Assembly: GCA_965120355.1 (NCBI GenBank)
Contig: CBCPMX010000095.1
Coordinates: 1-40,923, forward strand
Length of the DNA: 40,923 nucleotides
Source of the DNA: CBCPMX01 sp965120355
GTDB lineage: Bacteria; Bacillota; Clostridia; Oscillospirales; Oscillospiraceae
Direction of reading: 5' to 3'
Both the position numbers and the translations under genes were made by a program. A model generated the notes under the pieces. That model saw only the letters and a program-made list of their open reading frames with translations, was not told the DNA's origin and made no database searches. Numbering within the stretch: the stretch's first letter is position 1; each line of letters starts with the position of its first letter. Of this stretch, positions 1-6,414 are shown piece after piece.

Positions 1-1
1 G

Positions 2-73
2 CTTCTTTCGTTGCTGCTGTCCATATCCGTTGTATTGCTATTTGGCTCCTTGTTTATTGACGACACCATCTAG
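2..73 (+). CDS. 3' end of a membrane protein gene (partial)
   Basis: An open frame enters from the window edge and stops at TAG 71-73. The 23 visible residues are mostly hydrophobic (Leu, Ser, Val, Ile, Phe) and end in a short polar tail, FIDDTI. This looks like a last transmembrane helix with a short C-terminal tail. Nothing else of the protein is visible, so the family cannot be named. The main doubt is that so short an open frame at a window edge could be chance. Confidence 0.4.
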   Translation, partial: LLSLLLSISVVLLFGSLFIDDTI

Positions 74-230
74 AATAATTTGTGACAAAAAGAAGTGCTT
101 GGCATGCTTTTGACCTGCATGCGATTTTTTGAGACACCCGCCTTTTTCCTGTACGCTCTGCCTGCAATTCTGTCATGAAACCGGGAAAGATGCAAATACT
201 ATGCAAAGGCTTTTTTAAGAGGGTGGTTTC

Positions 231-935
231 ATGACAAAAAAGCTGACGGCGGTGTTGGTGTGCGCCGGCCTGCTGTTGAGCGGCGTCCAGGCGGCGGAGA
301 CACCTGTTGGCGGTGAAATGGTGGCGGGCTATGTGGCGCTGACATTTGATGACGGCCCTTCGGGCCGGTTTACCGCCCGGCTGCTGGATGGACTGGCAGA
401 ACGGGGCGCGGCAGCGACCTTTTTCCTGTGCGGTTACCGGGTGGAGCAGTTTCCGGAACTTATGACCCGCTATGCAGCGGAGGGCCATGAGATCGGCATC
501 CACGGCTATTCTCACGATTACATGCATACGATGTCCCGACAGACCCTGGAGCAGGAGTTGACCGGAACCGCCGAGCTGATTGCCGATGCTGCTGGCGTGG
601 CGCCTGTGCTGATGCGCCCGCCGGGGGGCTTGACCAGCGACACATGCCGGGCTGTGGCGGATGAACAGGATTTGGGCATTATTCTCTGGTCTGTGGATCC
701 GGAGGACTGGCATATTACGTCTTCCAGCCAGATTGTCCAAAATGTTCTCAGCAAAGTGCAGGATGGCGATGTGGTGCTGCTGCACGATATGTCGGATTCT
801 TCCGTGGATGCGGCGCTGGAGATCGTGGATACCCTCCAGAGCCGTGGATTTCGGATGGTGACAGTGTCGGAGCTGGCCATTCTGCGGGGAAAGACCGTGG
901 AGACGGGGAAGATTTATGGGAGCTTTTACCCATAG
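231..935 (+). CDS. secreted polysaccharide deacetylase (NodB domain)
   Basis: Carbohydrate esterase family 4 enzyme, expected to remove N-acetyl groups from peptidoglycan or another GlcNAc polymer outside the membrane. All five NodB motifs are visible: TFDDGPS at residues 38-44 (catalytic Asp and metal Asp), the HGYSH pair of metal histidines at 91-95, RPPGG at 129-133, D156/W160, and LLHD ending at Asp186. Residues 1-22 form a signal peptide (Lys-Lys, hydrophobic core, cleavage near VQA-A). At 234 aa it is a minimal secreted NodB enzyme. The ATG lies behind an AGAGGGTGG ribosome site. The family includes sporulation deacetylases such as PdaA and PdaB; which of these it matches cannot be decided from sequence alone. 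It is followed by a separately promoted flavoprotein gene. Confidence 0.88.
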   Translation: MTKKLTAVLVCAGLLLSGVQAAETPVGGEMVAGYVALTFDDGPSGRFTARLLDGLAERGAAATFFLCGYRVEQFPELMTRYAAEGHEIGIHGYSHDYMHTMSRQTLEQELTGTAELIADAAGVAPVLMRPPGGLTSDTCRAVADEQDLGIILWSVDPEDWHITSSSQIVQNVLSKVQDGDVVLLHDMSDSSVDAALEIVDTLQSRGFRMVTVSELAILRGKTVETGKIYGSFYP

Positions 936-1065
936 ATAGAATGCTGAAACGATTTTGCTCCGGCTGCCCAGAAGGTGCGCGGCTGCTGCGGTACAGGGCC
1001 GGTTCATGGGTGTATGGGCAATTTGCAAACAGGGGCGAAAGCCTATTTCCCTTTTTGAAAATCTG

Positions 1066-1074
1066 TGCTATAAT
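1066..1074 (+). promoter_or_regulatory. extended -10 promoter for the flavoprotein gene
   Basis: TGCTATAAT is a perfect extended -10 element about 90 bp before the flavoprotein start. No -35 match sits at the right distance, which is normal for extended -10 promoters. The leader contains a small hairpin (CGGTCC 1120-1125 with GGACCG 1134-1139). Confidence 0.5.
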
Positions 1075-1165
1075 ACTATACAATGAGTCCTGCGGCGGGG
1101 CCGCTTCGGGACATTTCGACGGTCCTGTGTTTTGGACCGCAGTACGCGAGAGGATTGATCTTTTT

Positions 1166-1723
1166 ATGTTGACAGGAAAAAATATTGTCATGGGCATTAC
1201 CGGTGGCATTGCCGCCTGGAAGGCGTGCCTGATCATCAACAGACTGGTCATTGACCTGCATGCCAACGTGGATGTCATTATGACCAAAAACGCTGAAACC
1301 TTTATTACCGAGCAGACCATCCGTACCCTGTCTCGAAACATCGTGACCCGCGATATGTTTAAGGAACCGGCGGTGTGGAACGTGGAGCATATCTCTCTGG
1401 CCCGGAAGGCGGACTGCTTCCTGATTGCTCCGGCCACTGCCAACATCATCGGCAAAATCGCCAACGGCATTGCCGACGACATGCTCACCACCACCGTCAT
1501 GGCCACCCGGGCGCCGGTGGTTTTCGCCCCGGCCATGAATGACGCCATGTACACCAATCCCATCATGCAGGGCAATATGCAGAAACTGAAGGATCTGGGC
1601 CAATACAAGTTCATTGAGCCCCATGAGGGCGTCCTGGCCTACGGCGGCAAGGGGACCGGCGAATTGGCCACGGATCAGGAAATTGCCGACTACATTGTAA
1701 ATCTGATTGGCAATAAAGCGTAA
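1166..1723 (+). CDS. HFCD-family flavoprotein (stand-alone CoaC-like)
   Basis: 185-residue flavoprotein of the homo-oligomeric flavin-containing Cys decarboxylase family, which includes phosphopantothenoylcysteine decarboxylase (the CoaC half of Dfp) and EpiD. It has the N-terminal flavin-binding GITGGIAAWK (10-19), the catalytic-type His75 in VEHISLAR, the PASANT-like APATANIIGK (88-97) and PAMNDAMY (122-129), matching PxMNxxMW. There is no CoaB synthetase domain; full Dfp is about 400 aa. In the substrate clamp, Dfp has a catalytic Cys (LACG...G.GR) but this protein reads LAYGGKGTGELA, with Tyr in the Cys position. It would commonly be annotated phosphopantothenoylcysteine decarboxylase, but the missing Cys makes that doubtful. 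The ATG at 1166 is used because the upstream extension is unconserved-looking and contains the promoter. It is followed by two genes probably in the same transcript. Confidence 0.8.
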   Translation: MLTGKNIVMGITGGIAAWKACLIINRLVIDLHANVDVIMTKNAETFITEQTIRTLSRNIVTRDMFKEPAVWNVEHISLARKADCFLIAPATANIIGKIANGIADDMLTTTVMATRAPVVFAPAMNDAMYTNPIMQGNMQKLKDLGQYKFIEPHEGVLAYGGKGTGELATDQEIADYIVNLIGNKA

Positions 1724-1727
1724 ACCT

Positions 1728-1761
1728 CCGCCCCGTTTCCCACCGGAGGCGGGAGGGGCGG
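1728..1761 (+). other. intergenic hairpin between flavoprotein and flavodoxin genes
   Basis: Arms CCGCCCC (1728-1734) and GGGGCGG (1755-1761) pair perfectly, with a second inner stem TCCC/GGGA. No T-run follows, so it is more likely an mRNA processing or stability element than an intrinsic terminator. Confidence 0.45.
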
Positions 1762-1783
1762 CAATGTAATAGGAGGATATTCT

Positions 1784-2287
1784 ATGAAAATTTCTGTTGT
1801 CTACTTTACATCCACTGGCCGTACCGCCGCCATGGCGGAGGAGATCAAGGCCGGCATCCTGGCTGCCAACAGCGAGATTGAAGTGGGGCTGTTCCCCATT
1901 TCTGAGTTGACCAGCTATAATGAGGACAATGTGGCCTTTGTGAACGACTCTGCTGCAGTGATTGTTGGTACGCCCGACTACTACGCCGCCGAGGCGTGGC
2001 AGATGAAGCAGTGGCTGGACACCTGCCCCTGCAAGCTGGCAGGAAAGCTGGCCGGCGCCTATGCTACTGCCAACTTCCTGCAGGGCGGTGCGGATGTGGC
2101 GATCCAGTCCGTCCTGACCCAACTGCTGGTCAAAGGCACACTGGTCTATTCCTCCGGCACGGCCCAGGGCCTGCCCTTCATCCATCTGGGGCCCATCTGC
2201 CTGAAGGACGGGGAGGAGGCTGCCAAGCCCCTGTTCCAGACCTATGGCCAGCGGTTTGCCGAAAAGGCGCTGGAGCTGTTTGCATAA
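1784..2287 (+). CDS. flavodoxin-like / FMN-dependent reductase family protein
   Basis: 167-residue flavodoxin-fold protein. The N-terminal strand and phosphate loop KISVVYFTSTGRTAAMAEEI (starting at residue 2) is the classic FMN-binding T/S-x-T-G-x-T-x pattern, and VIVGTPDYYAAEAW is the loop that stacks on the flavin. It resembles WrbA/flavodoxin-type proteins and probably carries electrons or reduces a small molecule in the cytoplasm. A strong AGGAGG at 1771-1776 sits 7 nt before the ATG. It lies 60 bp after the HFCD flavoprotein and abuts the DUF1847 gene with no gap, so the three form a likely unit. The physiological partner is unknown. Confidence 0.78.
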   Translation: MKISVVYFTSTGRTAAMAEEIKAGILAANSEIEVGLFPISELTSYNEDNVAFVNDSAAVIVGTPDYYAAEAWQMKQWLDTCPCKLAGKLAGAYATANFLQGGADVAIQSVLTQLLVKGTLVYSSGTAQGLPFIHLGPICLKDGEEAAKPLFQTYGQRFAEKALELFA

Positions 2288-2968
2288 ATGGAAGCTGCTC
2301 AGAATGCCCAGGCAGTCCAATGTGCCAGGTGCCCGTTCCGTGCAGAGGAACGCTATTGCAGGGCAGTGAACGGCCGTCATCCGGAGTTCTGTGCTTCCAC
2401 TCTCTGCCCGGAGCTGGTGGAGGAGGCCAAGGCGCAGTTTATGCAGGATCCGGAGATCATGCGCTTTGCCTGCAATGCCGCCAAACAGGAGGCGGAGTGC
2501 TACGGCGTTTCCCCGTTTGATCCCGACCAGCGTATGCCGCTGAAGCCCAGGATTCTGGAGGTCATGGAATTCTGTGAGAAACAGAACTATCACAGATTGG
2601 GCTTGGCGTTCTGCATCGGCCTGCGGGAGGAAGCGGCGGCGCTGAATCAAATCCTAGAGCACCATGGGTTTGAGGTGGTGTCTGTTGCCTGTAAGGTTGG
2701 CTGTACGGACAAATCTTTCCTCGGCATAACGGAAGAGGAGAAAATCCACAGCGGCCATGAATCCATGTGCGATCCCATCGCCCAGGCGATGATTTTAAAT
2801 GCCGCTGGTACCGAATTCAACCTGATGCTGGGTCTGTGCGTCGGCCACGATTCCCTGTTTTTCAAATACGCCGAAGCGCCGGTGACGGTCATTGCCGTCA
2901 AGGACCGCCTGCTGGGACACAATCCTCTGGCTGCCCTGTATTCCGGGTATTACGGTTTTTTGCGGTAA
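2288..2968 (+). CDS. DUF1847-family putative metal-binding protein
   Basis: 226-residue cysteine-rich cytoplasmic protein matching the DUF1847 family, whose biochemical role is not established. The N-terminus has a Cys cluster (CARCPFR, then RYC, FCASTLCP), suggesting a metal or Fe-S site. More cysteines follow in LAFCIGLREE, ACKVGCTDK, SMCDPIAQ and LGLCVGHDSLF. The ATG directly follows the TAA of the flavodoxin gene, so translation is probably coupled. A bidirectional terminator-like hairpin follows. The pairing with flavodoxin-like and HFCD flavoproteins suggests a redox or cofactor-related job; that is inference only. Confidence 0.75.
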   Translation: MEAAQNAQAVQCARCPFRAEERYCRAVNGRHPEFCASTLCPELVEEAKAQFMQDPEIMRFACNAAKQEAECYGVSPFDPDQRMPLKPRILEVMEFCEKQNYHRLGLAFCIGLREEAAALNQILEHHGFEVVSVACKVGCTDKSFLGITEEEKIHSGHESMCDPIAQAMILNAAGTEFNLMLGLCVGHDSLFFKYAEAPVTVIAVKDRLLGHNPLAALYSGYYGFLR

Positions 2969-2984
2969 ATCGAAAACATCAATT

Positions 2985-3023
2985 CCGCCCTGGGCTGCGT
3001 CTGTAAAACGCGGCCCAGGGCGG
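2985..3023. terminator. bidirectional terminator between convergent genes
   Basis: Eleven-bp arms CCGCCCTGGGC (2985-2995) and GCCCAGGGCGG (3013-3023) pair perfectly, and an inner GCGT/ACGC stem continues the helix. Short T-rich tails flank it. It separates the DUF1847 gene from the opposing L,D-transpeptidase gene. Confidence 0.7.
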
Positions 3024-3047
3024 TTTGCTGTGGAATGCGTAAAACGG

Positions 3048-4181
3048 TTATCCGGCGTCTGCCAGCCATGGGTTGGCCGGATCGGGATCGGTGGGATCCC
3101 AGCCACGATTGGGACTTTCCGGGTCGATGTACAATGCCTCCGGTTTTTCCACGCCCAGTTCCTCCCGGTTTACAATGGAAACAGGGGTGCCATAGGGGCA
3201 GTTGTCATAAATCCATTTCACGTCGGCGACAGCCAGACGAATACAACCCAATGAGGCCTGCGTGCCGAGTTTGTTGAATTCCGTATATTCCAGGTCGTTT
3301 TTATTCGGCGTGTAGTACGGAACGGAGTGGAACAGATAGTCGCCGGAAATGACGATGGCATACTGCCCGTAGCAATAGGCAGTGTGCGCAGCGTTGGCAT
3401 AGAGAGTTCGCCACCCCTCATACCGGGTAGAGGCTGTGAAGTTGCCCAGGGGCGTCCACTGGCCTGTAGAACACAGAAACGTCTTGACCAGTTGGGTATA
3501 TTCCCGGTTTTCATCCATGCCGTAGATCAGAACCACGTTGTGATTTTTGACCACCTCGATGGAATAGGGCAGTTTTTCCCCGGAAGCCTTCGCATAGACC
3601 TCGTCAGGCCAGTTGACCAGGGTTACCTCGGTCTGCGCCGTCAGTGTTTCGTCACCGTAGGTCAGGACGTAGTAAACCGTGTCGCTGGTCTGAGTCATAT
3701 ATCGCGTAAACTCATAGGTCAACTGCACAGGGCCTTCGCCTGTCTGGAGCGTCAATGCCACGTCCCAGATCAACTGACCGTTCTGATAGACCTGAAACTG
3801 TCCCGTTTCAGGCCCGTCGCCGGTACGGGTCAGGCTGCAGGGCAGGTTGACTGTGGGTGCGTCCGCTGTGACTGTGACGGCCTCCGGCACGGTCAGGGTG
3901 ATTTCCAGCGGTTCTGGAGGCGGGGTTGTCACCTTTTCCACGATCTGGTCCAGAATCTGTGCCGCCGATGTATCGGATGGATTCTCAAAGGGAGTTTGGG
4001 AAGATGCGGTGCTGGCCTCTGTTTCGGAGGCGGGCGAAGACTGGGCGGTGGTTTCAATCCCGGCCTGGATAGAAGCGGACGGCGCCGGTTCGGTGGGAGC
4101 TGCCGCTGCCGCCGGGGTCTCTGTGCAGCCGCTCATGAGCAGCACGGCCAAAAGCAATAGGAAGATCCATGTTTGTTTCAT
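3048..4181 (-). CDS. L,D-transpeptidase lipoprotein (YkuD domain)
   Basis: 377-residue exported protein expected to make 3-3 peptidoglycan cross-links or attach proteins to peptidoglycan. The N-terminus is a lipoprotein signal (hydrophobic run ending LMSGC), followed by a Ala/Ser/Thr/Pro-rich linker of about 60 residues, a middle beta-type region, and a C-terminal YkuD catalytic domain. The catalytic stretch reads FHSVPYY, then QASLGCIRL with the nucleophile Cys313; the usual SHGC is SLGC here, keeping Ser, Gly, Cys and the following Arg. The ATG at 4181 is chosen over an in-frame TTG six bases upstream because GAGGG (4189-4193 on the plus map) sits 7 nt from it. It is transcribed toward the DUF1847 gene from its own strong promoter. 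Confidence 0.87.
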   Translation of the reverse strand: MKQTWIFLLLLAVLLMSGCTETPAAAAAPTEPAPSASIQAGIETTAQSSPASETEASTASSQTPFENPSDTSAAQILDQIVEKVTTPPPEPLEITLTVPEAVTVTADAPTVNLPCSLTRTGDGPETGQFQVYQNGQLIWDVALTLQTGEGPVQLTYEFTRYMTQTSDTVYYVLTYGDETLTAQTEVTLVNWPDEVYAKASGEKLPYSIEVVKNHNVVLIYGMDENREYTQLVKTFLCSTGQWTPLGNFTASTRYEGWRTLYANAAHTAYCYGQYAIVISGDYLFHSVPYYTPNKNDLEYTEFNKLGTQASLGCIRLAVADVKWIYDNCPYGTPVSIVNREELGVEKPEALYIDPESPNRGWDPTDPDPANPWLADAG

Positions 4182-4213
4182 AAGCAAGCCCTCGTACGGT
4201 CAAATATATATCT

Positions 4214-4242
4214 ATTGTACGAAAAACGCTGAAACTTGTCAA
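4214..4242 (-). promoter_or_regulatory. sigma-A promoter of the L,D-transpeptidase gene
   Basis: Read on the minus strand: TTGACA, a 17-nt spacer, then TACAAT, ending about 33 bp before the start codon. This is a near-consensus vegetative promoter. The stretch from 4243 to 4466, up to the mraZ promoter, shows no convincing gene. Confidence 0.8.
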
Positions 4243-4466
4243 TTGAAGAGGGAGAGGTGTGCCGAAAAAAGTCCCCAATTGGAGGAGGAAAAGGCTTCCT
4301 GTTGCCCCGGCGCCAGAGCGCAGCCGTGGGCCGTCTCGCATTCCGCCGGACGGAAACGGCTGCATTTTGGGCTTCGGCCAACAGGATGGACAATGGCAAG
4401 TCCCAGACCCAGGGCCAAATCGCCCGATTTTGACACCGGTGTCGAGCAAAAAAGGGGAATTGCCCG

Positions 4467-4495
4467 TTGCATTTTCCAAGCAAACAGAGTATACT
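4467..4495 (+). promoter_or_regulatory. sigma-A promoter of the dcw cluster (mraZ)
   Basis: TTGCAT (4467-4472), 17-nt spacer, TATACT (4490-4495). It directly precedes the MraZ repeat array, so bound MraZ would sit at or just after the transcription start. Confidence 0.75.
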
Positions 4496-4500
4496 AGAAG

Positions 4501-4540
4501 AAGCGTGGCGCAAAATGGAGCAAAAATGAGCAAAGTGGAA
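4501..4540 (+). promoter_or_regulatory. MraZ operator: four 10-bp direct repeats
   Basis: The 40 bp reads as four tandem 10-mers in register: AAGCGTGGCG, CAAAATGGAG, CAAAAATGAG, CAAAGTGGAA. Repeats of a TGG core at 10-bp spacing are the known binding pattern of MraZ, which represses its own operon. The array lies between the -10 box and the mraZ start. The third copy is the weakest match. Confidence 0.78.
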
Positions 4541-4552
4541 TGAGGTGAGGGC

Positions 4553-4969
4553 GTGACCGGAAAATATCAGCACAGTGTCGATCCAAAGGGCAGGCTGTTT
4601 GTCCCCGCCAAGCTGCGGGAGGAGCTGGGGAGCGCCTTCTATGTCACGCTGGGTCTGGACGGCTGCCTTGCGGCCTATCCACAGGAGAGCTGGCAGCAGA
4701 TTCTGGATAAATATCGTGCACTGCCGCTGTCCGCTTCCCGGCACATGCGCTTTTTGTTCGCCAATGCCGCCAAGTGTGAGCCGGATAAGCAGGGGCGGTT
4801 CCTGCTGCCCGCAGAATTACGGCAGTATGCCCATTTGGAACAGGATGTGACATTCATCGGCGTTGCCGACCACGCGGAAATCTGGAACAGCGCCCTCTAT
4901 GCGGAACAGGAGCGGGCCAATCTGACGCCGGAAAAGCTGGAGGCGGTCATGAGAGAGCTGGGATTTTGA
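4553..4969 (+). CDS. mraZ: transcriptional regulator MraZ
   Basis: 138-residue DNA-binding protein of the MraZ family, which forms rings and controls the dcw operon. It has the two SpoVT/AbrB-type half domains, each with the family DxxGR signature: DPKGRLFVPAKLR near residues 10-22 and DKQGRFLLPAELR near 78-90. The start is GTG with AGGTGAGG just upstream. A promoter and a four-repeat operator precede it, so autorepression is expected. Its TGA overlaps the rsmH ATG (TGATG), giving translational coupling. Confidence 0.96.
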   Translation: MTGKYQHSVDPKGRLFVPAKLREELGSAFYVTLGLDGCLAAYPQESWQQILDKYRALPLSASRHMRFLFANAAKCEPDKQGRFLLPAELRQYAHLEQDVTFIGVADHAEIWNSALYAEQERANLTPEKLEAVMRELGF

Positions 4970-5901
4970 TGGAGTTTTCACATAAGTCCGTCCTGCTGGC
5001 GGAATGTATTGAGGGGCTGCAAATCCGGCCTGACGGGATTTACCTGGACGGTACGCTGGGCGGCGCCGGACATGCCTGCCAAATTGCCGCGCGGCTGACT
5101 ACCGGGCGGCTCATTGGCGTGGACCGGGACCCGGTTGCCCTGCGGGCGTCCGGCGAGCGGCTGGCCCCGTATGGGGACTGTGTCACACTGGTACACAGCA
5201 ATTTTAAGGAACTGGACGCCATTCTGGGCAGTCTGGGACTGGACAAAATTGACGGAATGCTATTTGACTTGGGGGTGTCCTCTCCACAGCTGGATGACGG
5301 CGCCCGCGGCTTTTCCTACATGGCTGATGCCCCGCTGGATATGCGCATGGACGGCGGAGACAGCCTCACCGCGTATGAGGTGGTCAACTGCTGGAGCCAG
5401 GAAGAGCTGACCAGAATTTTGTACGAATACGGAGAGGAACGCTATGCCCCCCGCATTGCCGCCGCCATTGTGGCCCGGCGGGCGGAGAAGCCGGTGGAAA
5501 CGACGCTGGAGCTGGTGGAGATCGTGAAATCTGCCATGCCGGCGCAGGCGCTGCGGGAGAAGCAGCACCCGGCGAAGCGCAGCTTTCAGGCCATCCGGAT
5601 CGCTGTAAACGACGAGTTGACGGCAGTGCGGGAGATGATGGAGACCGCGATAGACCATCTGAATCCCGGCGGACGGCTGTGTGTGATTACCTTCCACTCG
5701 CTGGAGGACCGGATTGTCAAGACCGCCATGCAGCAGGCGGCCAAGGGCTGCACCTGCCCGCCGGATTTTCCGGTATGCGTCTGCGGGAAGACACCCCAGG
5801 TGAAGCTGGTGACACGCAAGCCCATTGTCTCCGGTCAGGTGGAGCTGGCTGAAAATCCCCGTGCCCGCAGCGCCAAGCTGCGCATTGCGGAAAAGCTATG
5901 A
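4969..5901 (+). CDS. rsmH: 16S rRNA m4C1402 methyltransferase RsmH
   Basis: 310-residue SAM-dependent methyltransferase that N4-methylates C1402 in the ribosomal decoding centre. Visible family marks are the N-terminal HKSVLLAE, the SAM loop DGTLGGAGH (27-35), VDRDP (51-55), LFDLGVSSPQLD followed by GFSY and PLDMRMD, and the C-terminal ENPRARSAKLRIAEK. Length is normal. The ATG at 4969 overlaps the mraZ stop, and the rsmH TGA in turn overlaps the ftsL ATG (ATGA), so mraZ, rsmH and ftsL are translationally coupled. Confidence 0.97.
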   Translation: MEFSHKSVLLAECIEGLQIRPDGIYLDGTLGGAGHACQIAARLTTGRLIGVDRDPVALRASGERLAPYGDCVTLVHSNFKELDAILGSLGLDKIDGMLFDLGVSSPQLDDGARGFSYMADAPLDMRMDGGDSLTAYEVVNCWSQEELTRILYEYGEERYAPRIAAAIVARRAEKPVETTLELVEIVKSAMPAQALREKQHPAKRSFQAIRIAVNDELTAVREMMETAIDHLNPGGRLCVITFHSLEDRIVKTAMQQAAKGCTCPPDFPVCVCGKTPQVKLVTRKPIVSGQVELAENPRARSAKLRIAEKL

Positions 5902-6293
5902 GATATAGCAGCGGCAAGGCCCGCATCCCGGAAGCAGCGTTGACAGGCGTCGTGACGGCGGTTTTGCTCCTGACGCTGGTGTTGACGGCGTATGTCCGCC
6001 TGTATGAGACCGTCAGCGAAAACGCCGCCCTGGAAGAGGAGCTGGAAACGGTCCAGGCCAGGCAGGAAGAACTGCAGGCTGCTTATGAATTGGCGGCGGA
6101 TCCCCAGCGCGTGTACCAAGAGGCCACCGGGCGGCTTGGGATGACTGAGCCGGAGGCGTGGCAGATGCGCACAGTGACATTGCCATTGCAGGACCGGGGA
6201 GAGATTCTAACTGTTCGGACACCTTCCGCGCTGGAGAATTTCAAAACCAATCTACAGGCGGCTGCTGCCGATATTCTGTCATATTTCTCCTGA
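5898..6293 (+). CDS. ftsL: cell division protein FtsL-like
   Basis: 131-residue small bitopic protein in the ftsL slot of the dcw cluster. A basic N-terminus (1-12) is followed by one transmembrane helix (about 13-33) and an extracytoplasmic coiled coil rich in Glu, Gln and Leu (about 36-66), the usual layout of the FtsL/DivIC family that links FtsQ and the septal synthase. Sequence conservation in this family is low, so the assignment rests on topology and position. The start overlaps the rsmH stop. The 121 bp after it hold no gene but contain the long-range inverted repeat GGAACAGG (6309) / CCTGTTCC (6371). Confidence 0.8.
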   Translation: MRYSSGKARIPEAALTGVVTAVLLLTLVLTAYVRLYETVSENAALEEELETVQARQEELQAAYELAADPQRVYQEATGRLGMTEPEAWQMRTVTLPLQDRGEILTVRTPSALENFKTNLQAAAADILSYFS

Positions 6294-6414
6294 CTACCTG
6301 CATATAGTGGAACAGGGACATGTCCAAATCTTATCTGGAATCTGGGCGTCTGACCAACGGGGAAAGACGGCCTGTTCCTGAGCATGTTCCAATTTCCACC
6401 GGAGGCGATGCCCA

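Noticed and set aside
54..1028. 324-codon minus-strand frame opposite the polysaccharide deacetylase
   Set aside because: The plus-strand NodB protein has all catalytic motifs; the minus frame has shadow composition.
4501..4540. Short tandem repeats considered as a CRISPR array
   Set aside because: Units are 10 bp with no spacers; the position and TGG core fit a MraZ operator. No CRISPR array is seen anywhere in the window.
4259..4543. Plus-strand open frame of 94 codons before mraZ
   Set aside because: It runs through the mraZ promoter and operator repeats and has no ribosome site or protein-like pattern.
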